Source: Ciborinia camelliae (lineage: Eukaryota; Ascomycota; Leotiomycetes; Helotiales; Sclerotiniaceae). Taken from it: a stretch of 64,000 nt of DNA. Within the stretch, counting starts at the first letter, position 1, and the number at the start of each line of letters is the position of its first letter. Made by a program: the position numbers and the translations under genes. The stretch is taken from assembly GCA_025890175.1 (NCBI GenBank), contig JANPYM010000002.1:2800402-2864401 (forward strand). The letters are read 5' to 3'. The notes under the pieces are model-generated. The model was not told the DNA's origin. It was given only the letters and a program-made list of their open reading frames with translations, and searched no databases. Below are positions 45,866 to 56,520 of this stretch, piece by piece.

Positions 45866-47317
45866 GTCTGATGTGGTTGAATACTTGAGGCTCCAAATTT
45901 TCAATGTGTATGTGCAAGGTATTACTGTTGAATGTTTGATATCTTCAAGTAAGTTGTGGTTTGGAAGATGTGGTTTGGAAGATGTGGATTGTAAGTTGCG
46001 AAGAAAAAAAGAGAAAGAGGGAAAAAGGAAAAAGTTTTTGCACTCCATTGAACGCCGAATCAACTCTTGCAAATGAATCATCTATCCAGCAGCTCTCGGC
46101 AGTTGATTTTCGATCCAGGCTCGCTCATTATTGATGAGTGTGACCAATCAAATCATGCTTCTAATTGGTAGCACGAGTTTCTGCCTAGAAACCACGGTTT
46201 CAACAGAAAACTTTTGAGAGGAGACCGAAGCATTTAACAAGTTTGAATATGTAAGTTCATTATGGAAGGAATACCCATCCGAAGGTCCTGGGCTACTGGA
46301 TACCACTTTCAAATATCCAGTTCACATTATTCGGATTTCTTTCCGAAGTTGGGATGTACTATTCCTCTTGACACAACCGACAAAGCAAGTTACCCTTCCA
46401 CTCATTCCCAGATATTGAGCTATACAATACTGTCCTAGTTAAGTGTTTGTGGAGTATGAAATGCGCAAGATACCCAGCTTTGGACTGGATGCACCTCGGT
46501 CGAGCGGATACGGATTGCGCTCTAAAGACATCATCCGTATGAAAGTTTCGGGAGGCAAGTGTAATAACACCAAGTATAGGTATTGAATTGTCCAGAACAT
46601 TTTGTGGAAAGATTTCCAATGCCCAAAACTCTGGATTCCAGCCCATGTTGGAAGAAAAACTTTGTATTCTTGAATATAGCTTGATACTCGGGGCATATTT
46701 GATACTTCAAACAGATTTTACGATCTGAAATACAATCAATGTTCCAGGTGGATTTCAGATTTTGAATCCAACATTCCAAATAGACCCATAAGTGAAAATC
46801 CCTCATTATTGACCTCGAGTCCAAACTGTCGGAAATCTTGTGTGAAAATACCAGGCTCGAGAATTTACTCCGCTGTCGTTACAACATTTGAGAAGACTCG
46901 TAATTGCCAATACGGCTCAATAATAAGTGTGAATTTAATCAAGAATTGAAAGGGCCCCAAGGAATTATCTCGTATTGAATTTCAAATCATGCTAAGCTTC
47001 GGAAACTAATGCCCGATCAAGTTTCCAAACCATGCCATATATCGCCTAATATCCTATAGCATCAAGTGTCAAAAGGCCGAAAATAACAAGGTCGATGTAA
47101 CAATAATGCAAGCTGTAAGGCTATTCATTAATATCTAGTAGTATGTTCAACCTAGATACAAGTATTGAAGAAAACCAAGAAACACCAACGATAACCAACC
47201 ATCGACGGAACAAGAGTCCATGTTTGGAATTTTATCCATCAAATCCTATTACTCCTCCATACCTATCACAAACGCCGAAGACTAAAAGCAGATATATTTC
47301 CTTGATCGAAGAATGTA
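45866..47317. other. Gene-free spacer inside the beta-helix cluster
   Basis: About 1.45 kb between the third and fourth hexapeptide-repeat genes. Short open frames on the minus strand (46359-46824) have no recognisable features. The 45866-46080 part resembles the 5' flank of the gene at 43642 (STK...YTFKVSSLE-like against TVI...YTLKIWSLK-like translated upstream), so the duplication includes promoter DNA. Confidence 0.45.
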
Positions 47318-48224
47318 TCAAGTCGAAGAGTGTTCATTTGGCAACATAGCTCCGTCATCAAGTCTCTTGATAAATTTGGCAGGTACTCCTCCAACAAGAC
47401 AATCTGTACAAACACCAAAATCGTCAGCGGCATTATTCCCAAATACGACGAAGCGCGCATGATAACGACAAAGCTGAAAACCCTAAACAAGAAAAGCGCA
47501 GTACTTACTTGCTTCAACATTCTTGACCACGACAGCTCCGGCTGCTATTGTCGATCCATTCCCAATAGTAACCCCTGCAACTATGATTGCTCTCCCCCCA
47601 ATCCAGCAATCGTTGCCAATAACTATTGGCTTCGCATAAGATCCCATCTGACTTTTGTTTCTGGATACAGCGTCGATTTCATGCGTATCTGTGCATATAA
47701 GGACGCCAGGTCCAATGAGAACACGGTCGCCGATTTTGACGGGAGCGCTATCATATATGGAAACACTATTGGATCATGCTTAGTAATATTTTGACTGGAT
47801 ATGACGGGGCGACCTACTCCCTGTTGATATAGACATCCTCCCCGATAAAGGTGTTACAGCCCCAGGTACAGAATAATGGTGCCTCGATATTGGTACCAAG
47901 ACCAAGTTTTCCAAATGCAGTCTTGGCGACCGCCATTCGGCGATTTTTGAGATCATCGAGAGTATCCTCGTCATTGATTGAGGTGTCGTTGAACTTTAGT
48001 AATTTTTTACGGACACTAAGCTTGTATTCCATCATGCAGTCGGCTAGACGTGCCTTGAAACTAAACGCCACGAAAATTTAGTAACTAAGTTGATTCGATG
48101 TCGAGCGAATATGTACTGACTTCATTCCTGAGATCATCTTCTTAAACTCATCACACATAGGCTTCGGAATGTCGGCACTTTCGGCCAGGGTTATCAAATC
48201 TTGGTTGAATTCTGTGGCTGCCAT
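47318..48224 (-). CDS. Sugar O-acetyltransferase (MAT/GAT, LacA/NodL-like)
   Basis: Four exons: 48224-48121, 48060-47818, 47765-47509, 47403-47318 (introns 60, 52, 105 bp); 229 residues. An N-terminal MAC-type helical region (residues ~20-80), then the beta-helix: GCNTFIGEDVYINR|DVSIYD across the second splice, APVKIGDRVLIGPGV, the catalytic-loop His in CTDTHEID, KPIVIGNDCWIGG and AIIVAGVTIGNGSTI, and NCLVGGVPAKFIKRL at the end. This is the complete maltose/galactoside O-acetyltransferase layout: acetyl-CoA-dependent transfer to a sugar hydroxyl, as a trimer. The GGxPAK motif and the His loop support activity. It sits in the same orientation as three hexapeptide paralogues lacking these motifs. 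Confidence 0.85.
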
Positions 48225-48756
48225 GGTGTTGTTCCCTTTTGAAGTTAAGTGGAAAAACAAAAGGCATTTTCTAGGCTTATGAAGGCACTGCAGAGGGACC
48301 AAAATGAATCACACCCATGTACTATACTATACCCCGGGTTTATATGGAGTGACTGATTGAATAAGAAAAGTTTCAAGGCCTCTCTGGTTTCCATTCAGAT
48401 ACTACTTGGCAAGAAGAACCGTGCTGGTAAATCAATATCAAAACACCAACCGGGACATCGTATATTGAAAGAGCTGACAAGTACAGCCACTTGGCGTAGA
48501 ATATGTCGATCCTATTTCCGAAATGAAAAGAGGACCAAATGTATTTGTGCATCACAAAATTAAAAGTTTCCCTCGTACGAGTTTTAAAAGACAGAAATAT
48601 AACTGGGTGTGACCAACTTTGTGTGAGCAGCCTCAGAACAGGAAACAAAACGCAGTAGATTGAAATATAGGTGATATTTTGCTGGCCAATTACCAATACT
48701 CAGAGCCGAGTGTTCCCCTAAACGCCATGCTCCAAATTTTTAAAACACACCATTCG
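48225..48756. other. Spacer with no recognised feature
   Basis: 532 bp between the acetyltransferase start and the end of the MTP18-like gene. Nothing supported. Confidence 0.4.
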
Positions 48757-49850
48757 TTACAGTTCTTTTTCCTTCTTCGCTTTTTTCTCGGGTCGCTCCA
48801 ACAAATGTTCCCGACCAGTGACAGGTGCATTACCGACGGCAGACTTACCGCCGAAGGTCTTAAAGGCTTTATGAAATACAAATTCAACTGCTTCCTCGAC
48901 GGGCTTGTCAAACAAGAATGGTAACGCGGGCACAGCCGCTAGACCAAGACCTATTGGACCCCAAGTTCTAACCCTAACATTCTTGACATTCTTCATATAT
49001 TTACCGGAATACCGCACAATAGTATGAATGGTAAAAGCGGGGAGACCTGGGTCTTATTAGTGATGATTCCTCCGTGGAACTCTATTAATATCGATATAGT
49101 TATGAATAAGGCAAAGAGAAATCAATGCACATACCCATAGAAGCAATGCCTTGAAATAAGGCTCGCTGTGCCATCACTGTCCGATAATCTTCCAGTGGTG
49201 CAACTTGATGAGGCTTTGGTGAAACCCCAGTTTCATTGGCGACTATCTTAAGGTCCGTCTTTGCATCATTATATCGATCGTGCATTGCTTCTCGCGGAAG
49301 CTCCGGATGCAGGACTTCCTGATTCCTGCAGTACGCCTTGTATCCCTCATGCGTGACATCGCCAATAAGGTAGGCCCATGAAACGCCATAAGCTGCTCGA
49401 ACCCAATTCCGATGAGCTACAGGTCGGAAAGACTCCCCGATATCTGAAGTGTAAGCTACATATCGTTGCGCGGATAATAGTGCTATAAAAGGTATTAGCC
49501 AAAGTCCTAGTCCACCTGCTGCAGAAAAATAACTGACCTGTTCGTATGCGAGTAGCATATGCCGCATATCGAATATTGCTTTCGGTGGTTGGAGGGGCAC
49601 TATGTTAACAATGATTAGAATCTTGTAAGGAAGGGCTGTGCCTGACCAGCTCGTGTGAGCCGCGGAGGGAAGAGTATAGCTCAGAGAACAGTCGCATAGG
49701 CACATACTATCCATCGTAGAGCTCATCATAAAAGTTCTCCTCCTTGTCTTCTTTGTCCACGATCTTTTGCAGTCCATCAGGGAGCTTTTCCACGTCGGGC
49801 AAACCTGTTGGAGGTGGACCTCGAGAGTTATTGTTATCCTTTCCAGCCAT
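48757..49850 (-). CDS. MTP18-like mitochondrial fission protein
   Basis: Four exons: 49850-49708, 49599-49538, 49482-49135, 49046-48757 (introns 108, 55, 88 bp); 280 residues. After a charged N-terminus (DKEDKEENFYDELYDGY) come RYAAYATRIRTALLSAQRYVAY split over ~22 residues, TSDIGESFRP, and AYGVSWAYLIGDVTHEGYKA, the MTP18/MTFP1 signature, then MGLPAFTIHTIVRYS and the last hydrophobic segment with LGLAAVPALPFLFDKPVEEA. MTP18 is an inner-mitochondrial-membrane protein linked to fission. The splice choices are supported by restoring the continuous conserved reading frame at all three junctions. Divergent from ATP19 at 50375. Confidence 0.88.
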
Positions 49851-50374
49851 GTCGCTTTCGTTTGGAATTGACAGTTAGAATCAGTATATGATGTACAAAT
49901 TAATTTCAGAAAGCAGATAGATTATGTTTTGCAAAAGAATACGTTGTAGCTTTGAAGATATCGAAAGATATTCTCTCCTTATTCTCCTGCCACCTTCCTA
50001 GCTTCCTATAACCTCGGACGGAAGAACTCGTCAAGTATTATCCGGTGTTCTCGTCCGGTTCTGGGGAAATGACGATTTAATACACAAGTGGGGGGGTTGC
50101 TATTATTACCTATTCCTGGCACGCGTGGAAAAAGTGGAGTGGGAGCGGAATCCTTGCTTGCGGTCTTTTGTCTTTTGTTCCTCACGCGGGACGGAGGCCA
50201 TCGGCATCTCGGGACCTTTCGGTGGGCGCTTGCGCTTAAATCGCCTAGCTTGTAAATTTGTATGGCAGCTCCCAATTCAATCAAACTGTATCAACATTAT
50301 CACGAACCTCCATCCCGTCACCGCAATCCTATTCGAACAATTACCGATTTAGTCGAATCCTCGAACTCGTCAAA
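49851..50374. promoter_or_regulatory. Divergent promoter, two mitochondrial genes
   Basis: 524 bp between the start codons of the MTP18-like gene and the ATP synthase subunit k gene. No sharp motif noted; shared control of two mitochondrial inner-membrane proteins is plausible but inferred. Confidence 0.5.
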
Positions 50375-50825
50375 ATGGTTTCTTACTACCAAATCGCCGG
50401 AAAGCAAGTTGGCTCTCACCACGTAGGTGCCACCCTCAAAACTCACTGTCCAATTTCTCTGATTTTTCCTTCATCCAATTGAAAACGCTACGGATTGAGT
50501 AAACATAAACGTTGAGAAATCTTGCTGACAGTAACTGGGATATTAGCTAGCAATGGCGGTTCTCGGTTCGATGGCTGGACTCGTCACTTTGTCCACTCGT
50601 GGTGGATCTGCTGCAAAGAAGGAGTCAACTCCACCAATTAACGCCAAAAGCCCAGACGAGGAGAAATACATTAAGTAGGTTCCCTGGGCGAATCTGTTGA
50701 AGTCATAGATGTATACATGAGAAAATTTGCATGATCTGACATCTGCTAGGGACTTCATGGCAAGCATCGAGGGCGGCAAGAGTGGAAACAACGCAGATTC
50801 GACCAAGAAGGATGCCGGAAGATAA
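50375..50825 (+). CDS. ATP19: ATP synthase subunit k (Atp19)
   Basis: Three exons: 50375-50422, 50547-50674, 50750-50825; 83 residues. MVSYYQIAGKQVGSHH|LAMAVLGSMAGLV is the short N-terminal segment and single membrane helix of the F1Fo-ATP synthase subunit k, needed for dimerisation of the complex in yeast. The C-terminus is charged and rich in Lys/Ser. Splicing at all three junctions keeps the frame. Confidence 0.88.
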
Positions 50826-51693
50826 AGGATTCCCGAAGAATTTGGAACGAGGGGTTGGATTTTCCTGCCAATGGACGATACAGGTCCGGCTGTAAATATA
50901 AAACGCGGTCATGAATGCATCAATCCAAACAGGCACCTATGTTAAGACCAGAAATTCAATGTTCTCCCAATATCTCGCCTCCTTCCAATTTCCAATCTTG
51001 GATGGAGGGCTAGGCAGGTGGGTTCAAATGTGGCAAGCAAAAACGTTTGAACCAATGCTACTTAACGATACGATGACCACTTTGCAATACAGAACATATA
51101 GCTGTCTCTAACCTCTCAGGTATAGGGGCCTGCCGATGAGGATTTGGTTTCCCGTGATTTGGGATATTTGACGAGATTATTTATCAACGGGTTGAATAGT
51201 TAGTCAGCTACTCGGTACAATCATATTAACTACCTTATTGTGAAGCAGACCTCACAATATCGAATACATGTCTAGTTGGACAATTTACAGTATTTCCTAG
51301 ACTATTGGGGAATGGTGATAGTTATGATATTCCACACGATTCATCTTGGGAATGAATTTCCTTTTGAACATCGATAATACTCGTGCATTTTGCAATCTTC
51401 AAAAGAGTTCAACATTCTCCCCTTTTTACCCGCACCTTATCTCCCTTATGTCTGCTCATCATCCTTCCGCCACATCCGATAGAAACGTAACTGAGGGCTA
51501 GCAACGTTCGCGGGTGTCATTTTCTACCTCTTAATAGGAAGACAGACATAATTCCTCTTAGAAATGTGAACGACATTACTATGCCTATGTTTCGCTATGA
51601 AGGCGTTTCTTACCCCTCCTTCCCCCCCAGGTGGATTCAGTCGTTAAAATTCCAATATCACATTGTGCAGTTTATATAGCTTGATATGCGACG
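50826..51693. other. Gene-free spacer
   Basis: About 870 bp without recognised features. Confidence 0.4.
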
Positions 51694-52445
51694 TTAAAAT
51701 TGGTTCTGCCCAATTCCAGCAATATCAGGTGGACACCCATCTATATGGCGTGGATTTACCATCAGGTCCTGTAGGATGTGTACTATCCGGGCGACCGCTG
51801 CATGCATAGTACGGCCATCAATACCATCTATTTTATACAAGTGAGTTATTGCGGTGTTGGAGATCTTTAGATTAAGCTTTTTCCAGGGGAGAAGTACGTC
51901 GATTGGTTTTAGATGCGATTGCCGCATCACATTTTCCGCAATCCCATGAGTATATTGTACACCTTCTACAAGAGAAATCCAATCCAATATAGTAGCTATA
52001 TGAAGATGATGGGAGTGCAAGGAAACCCACGCCGATCGAAGAGCGGCAGGAGTTCGAGACTGTTGATGCCCAATTTCACACGAACAATAACGTTTATAAC
52101 CAAATGTTCGCGACCAAGTGCCTGGAAAGGTGTAGACGCTGTCTTCAGAAGAAGCTCGGCATTATCGAGTTGTCTTGCATACTTGTTTGTACTAATTTCT
52201 TTCCAAAGCATTTTCAAAATATGAGTTTGGTAAGTGTTGGTGAGTTTATGGAAAACTGGCAAAGGTGGGTTTGTCAAAACAATTAAACAAGAGGGTGGAC
52301 ACCAAATATAGACTCGCACATGAGAAGCGGAAATCCATGTCGCAAATTGAACAGAATTCAGATGGAGGAGACCCAAGCCTCCAACAGTCGGAAACAGACA
52401 TTGGATGTTACTATGATATGGTGAATTTTCGAGGTTGTTTGTCAA
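51694..52445 (-). pseudogene. Decayed gene of unknown family
   Basis: Two overlapping minus-strand frames, 52445-51996 and 52020-51694, read as one protein with a shift near 52005. The first ends LLPLFDRRGFPCTPIIFI and the second starts ILDWISLVEGVQYTHGIAEN. The amino-acid composition looks coding and I see no splice signals at the junction. No family recognised. Could be a gene with an intron I missed or a sequencing error. Confidence 0.35.
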
Positions 52446-52887
52446 ACATGCAGAGCTGTTGGTCTTCAGTTTGGTATCTCACAGTTATAAAAAAAGGACC
52501 TGGTGAGAGAAGGAGAGAAGTTCTTTTACGATACCATTCCTGCATTAGGGCAACTTTACTTTTGTCCTCCCTTTTAAAACTCACACTCTCAATATTGGAA
52601 GTTTCTTCTCTATCTTGTCCGATTTATCAAGTCTCTAATCAGAGTTGCGATGTTCATCCTCTAGGTCGATTTTCTGAGCACTATTTGAAATTCTTCCCTC
52701 CACTTGAGTAACTTCGATCTTTTAAAAGAAATTCTCCAAATTCGTGGTTAGTTGGTTCTCCTACTGATACCTTAAATTTTTCAACTATCACGGAATTTTG
52801 ATCATTGCGAGTTCCATGGTTGTTTACTTCCCATCTATATTCGAAGCTAATTGTATATCTGCAGATCCAGAAGTCATGAAGCCTAAG

Positions 52888-53867
52888 CCCCTTCTGGGAA
52901 AAAGCGTGAAGCCTCGGGAGATTCATCCGGTTCGGCTGTACCTCTTCAGAAACGTCGCGCATATAACACTCGCACATCCTCAAGCACCAAATTGGCGGTC
53001 GATGAATTGATCCCGATTTCTGAAGATACAAGTAATGATACCACTCAAACCAAGATTGATAAAGGTCGCACTATACAACAAGCAGATAAGCTTTGGAATC
53101 CAGATGTGTCAAACAGATCTTTGAGAATCAGGGCTCGTCACGCTCCTCGGAAACCAACAACTGTGTCGCTTCTTCAGTCAGTACACAGTTTTCATATGTG
53201 AAAGGATTGCAGAAGCTAATCGACTTTCTTTCGTAGAATGATCAAGGGTCCGAGCGTGGAAATACTCGTGGGTTCAGAGAAAAAATGTTTCGAATTGCCA
53301 AAAAAAGAACTTCTATCACACTATTCACCCGTCTTCGAACGATGTTTTAATGGAGCATTTATAGAGGGCCAAACGCAAAAGATGGAATTGCCAGAAGACA
53401 CCGTGGCGGACTTTGAGGTTTTGGTAGAGTATATATTCCATCACGGATTTGGTGACGAACTTTCCATTTCGAAATATGGCAAGAATGCGATTGAGCGCCG
53501 TCTTTCTTTCTTAGAATTCGCAGACAAATACGATCTGGGTGATATCAGTCCAATTTTATACAGGTCCATTCGGGATACTCCAGTGTACTATGGACAGTCG
53601 ATCTTTAAGCCCGAGTATATCGAAACAGTCTTCTCCCTGACGAAAGATGGGAACCGTCTCCGAGAACTCATGGCTGACGCTGTGTTGGCATTCCAAGAGG
53701 ACGGAAGAAGAGCAATCTTGGATTTTAAGATAGTGTCATTTGAAGAGCAGGAGGCGAAAGTCGAAGGGCTTGAAGCGGCCATCTATCGCAGGCTCATGAA
53801 GAAATTGAACTGCAGATATGATAATCCTTTTAATCGTGAAAATAACAAGTATTTCGGTGGATATTGA
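52888..53867 (+). CDS. BTB/POZ domain protein (5' end uncertain)
   Basis: Two exons are visible: about 52888-53176 and 53237-53867, with a 60-bp intron (GTCAGT...TCGTAG). The second exon starts QMIKGPSVEILVGSEKKCFE and contains the BTB fold (LLSHYSPVFERCFNGAF, LPEDTVADFEVLVEYIFHHG). Fungal BTB proteins of this size commonly act as Cullin-3 adaptors or dimerisation modules, but partner motifs are not visible. The upstream exon encodes a basic, Ser-rich tail (KKREASGDSSGSAVPLQKRR) and has no in-frame ATG, so at least one earlier exon is missing. Start not determined. Confidence 0.6.
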
Positions 53868-54666
53868 AGAGAGTGTAGATAATAAAATCCGCGAGTCGCC
53901 GGGGGGTATACCAGTTGATGGAACATTGTAGAGATTTTACACACAAGACAACAAGTTGAATTGCTAGAACATACTACTTCCAACAAAAATCAAAGTCTGT
54001 ATTTCCAGGTGTTTCTGTTGAGGGGAGGAGGGGCGGCGAGGAGGTTTCCATTTTCACACATATCGATATACCTAACTAATATGAGGGGAAAACGACATTC
54101 TCAATCAATGCTTTTTTCATCCATCAACCGCGAATTTAACCTTCGGCATATCCAATCTGTGACAGTTTGAGATTAGCAGATGCTCAATCCTAATGAAGAC
54201 TAGATACTGACCCATCTACCGCACCGCGCCCTCACAACAAGCTATTTCGGTGACATCATCTTCCAAAATTAGGATTATAGGAGAAATCTCGTCTCGTTCC
54301 ATTTCCTGGTTGCAAAATAAGCTTGAGTAGTAGTTACGCCTGAACTGCGGGTTGTTACCTCCATGAGGATATGCTTATTTCCTATGCAACATATAAACAT
54401 CAATTGGTGATTGCTCTCGGTATGAATAACAACTTTGCGATTATTCACAACCCCGCATCTATAAGAATTCAGTTTATTCAATGTTTAAGCAACTACCTAA
54501 TCGAAAGGGCTAGAACTAGCTTCTCCTCTAGCCTCCCACTACGGCTCCCTAGTCGCACGATCGCCAATCCATGGATATATAAGTTGATTCTACAACCCAA
54601 ATGCCACGTTACAAAATTTAACATTATCATCGAAGAAAGCAGCTGAGATAAGACTTTCCAAACAAT
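53868..54666. other. Gene-free spacer
   Basis: About 800 bp. No gene or repeat recognised. Confidence 0.4.
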
Positions 54667-54898
54667 ATGCCTTACTATTGCAGTTTCAGTGACACGATGT
54701 GGCTTTGCTGCAATAAGCAGACCGGGAGCATCACGATGGTGAGTTTGTTCTTCAGTCCAAAGAGTCGTTCAAATGCTAACTCCAGGGTCCACTGTCCAGT
54801 GCGGGAAACGGAACAAGATGACGTCGAAGAAGTGCGAAACCTGCTCTCACGAAATTTGCAGTAAATGCACGGTGACGACACTAAGCTTAAAATGTTGA
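54667..54898 (+). CDS. Small zinc-motif protein, possibly frameshifted
   Basis: Exon 1 has MWLCCNKQTGS, exon 2 (after an intron 54739-54785, GTGAGT...CTCCAG) has VQCGKRNKMTSKKCETCSHE, continuing ICSKC. That is the same C-x2-C-x-H-x2-C-x2-C knuckle as at 13748-14362 and 14820-15994. The two exons as read are one base out of phase, so this is either a pseudogene, an assembly slip or a mis-set splice site. About 60 residues. Confidence 0.4.
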
Positions 54899-55320
54899 GG
54901 AAAGGTGGATGTTTGCGACGAGGATAGAGGGGAGCAACAGGATATATGAAGTTGTGATGGGGAAATTCTGCATTTCAGCTGGTCGAAAGATGGAAATGAT
55001 ATAAAGGGATGGTCCGAGGAACATAATTCTGCGTCTACCAGGTCTGCACTCACAGGTCAATATTTGACATGAGGGCGACTTCGTACCTCCGATAAATCTA
55101 TCATCTCGATTTTCAAAATGATCTATTAGATCTTTCACTTTTCCAGTTTGCATTCTCTTCTTGCATGTTGTGTTTTGGCTAAAAATCGTACCATCTCATA
55201 AAAGGAATCATTCCATGATGTTTTGAGTTCCATCCGCGCAACATACGCCCCAGGCCATGATCCCTTGGCGGTAACATGATATCCTAACGCCATAATGTGC
55301 ATTTCATTCAGATCAATAAC
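54899..55320. other. Spacer, no recognised feature
   Basis: 3' flanks of the small zinc-motif gene and EMC4, which converge here. Nothing else seen. Confidence 0.4.
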
Positions 55321-55990
55321 TCAAAAAGCCGGTAGGGCTCGCTCTAGAGGATCTCTTGCTGTTTCCCATGCCAACCAATCCGATCTGGTAGTCCTGTACA
55401 GCCATTAGCTTTTGATGCCCCAACCATTAGACAGGTAGCTTACGGTAATAATCCCATTCCATTAACCTTCCATATTCCTAACGCCAAAGCTAAAATTTGA
55501 CACGCAACATATGCCAATTTGACGACGCCCAATTGCCCTCTTGTCCCTTCACTCTCAAAACGTTCGAACGCTTGATTCGTAGCCATAAGTCCCATCAAAG
55601 GATTCTTGAACGCCATAACTACCATCATAATGGAAAATATCTGAAGAGAATTTCCCGACATATACATCATAATCGCAGTCATGGGAAGCTGTTTAACGGG
55701 GGCAAGAGCCACTTCCCAGGCTTTCTTGACTTTAAGTGTGTCCATTTCTGCCGGAGTGGGAGCTTGTCGTGGAGCTTTGGTGGTTTGTTTCTAAGGACGA
55801 CGAATATCAGCAGATGATCAACATGTATGTAGATGGGCGGAGGATAACATACTCGGCTTGAAGACGAAGATGCTGTATATCCCGGAGGGTCTGGAATGCC
55901 GGCCGATTTTGGTTTCGATATTGGTGGAGTGTTGAGATCTACAACCCATTGAGGGGGAGGGGGTGGGGATGAAGTGATACTTGTCGACAT
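55321..55990 (-). CDS. EMC4: ER membrane complex subunit 4 (Emc4)
   Basis: Three exons: 55990-55853, 55790-55444, 55393-55321 (introns 62 and 50 bp); 185 residues. A Pro/Ser-rich N-terminus, then KKAWEVALAPVKQLPMTAIM and MYMSGNSLQIFSIMMVVMAF, the conserved membrane-embedded core of Emc4/TMEM85, and NQAFERFESEGTRGQLGVVK. The third exon completes the conserved TTRSDWLAWE...LERALPAF C-terminus. Emc4 is part of the complex that inserts tail-anchored and multipass proteins into the ER membrane. Divergent from AP-1 beta. Confidence 0.9.
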
Positions 55991-56520
55991 TTTTAATTTA
56001 TTATGATGCAGCGTTCCGATGGTAGAAATCAAAGCATATACTCGTCGTTGTCGTAGTCGGCGCACGTTGTATCAGGCAGAAAGCCTAAATGCCATTGGTA
56101 GGTAGGGTAGGTCTAGCTTCCATTGAGTGCTATATTCCAAAAATAAGCTTTGCGCGCTAGCTTAAAGCCGCTATCCCGAACTTACTAGAGCCACCCCTTT
56201 TAGTGATCTTTACCTCGTTCCTAAAGTCCGTTTTGAGCTCTCACGAAACATCAACCTACATTCGATAAATTACATCTACGAAATTTAAGACTCCTCAAGT
56301 CGATGGAGAGATATCTGCGACAGAGTCAAATGATATACTGCCGGTGATTGTGGCGCGTTATCGATTTACCCTGCGGTGTGCCGCCTTGGGATACAAACGA
56401 TCTCAGTGGTCGAGGAATTTCCTGCGAGATTGAATTGGGATTGGGAGGGGTTGGCGTGTACGATCGAAGGTACAGCGACAAAGTCACCATACAATAATAA
56501 GCATTTGAGGCTCACACATC
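55991..56520. promoter_or_regulatory. Divergent promoter, EMC4 and AP-1 beta
   Basis: 530 bp between start codons; short TAGG repeats near 56100-56112. No specific element recognised. Confidence 0.45.
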
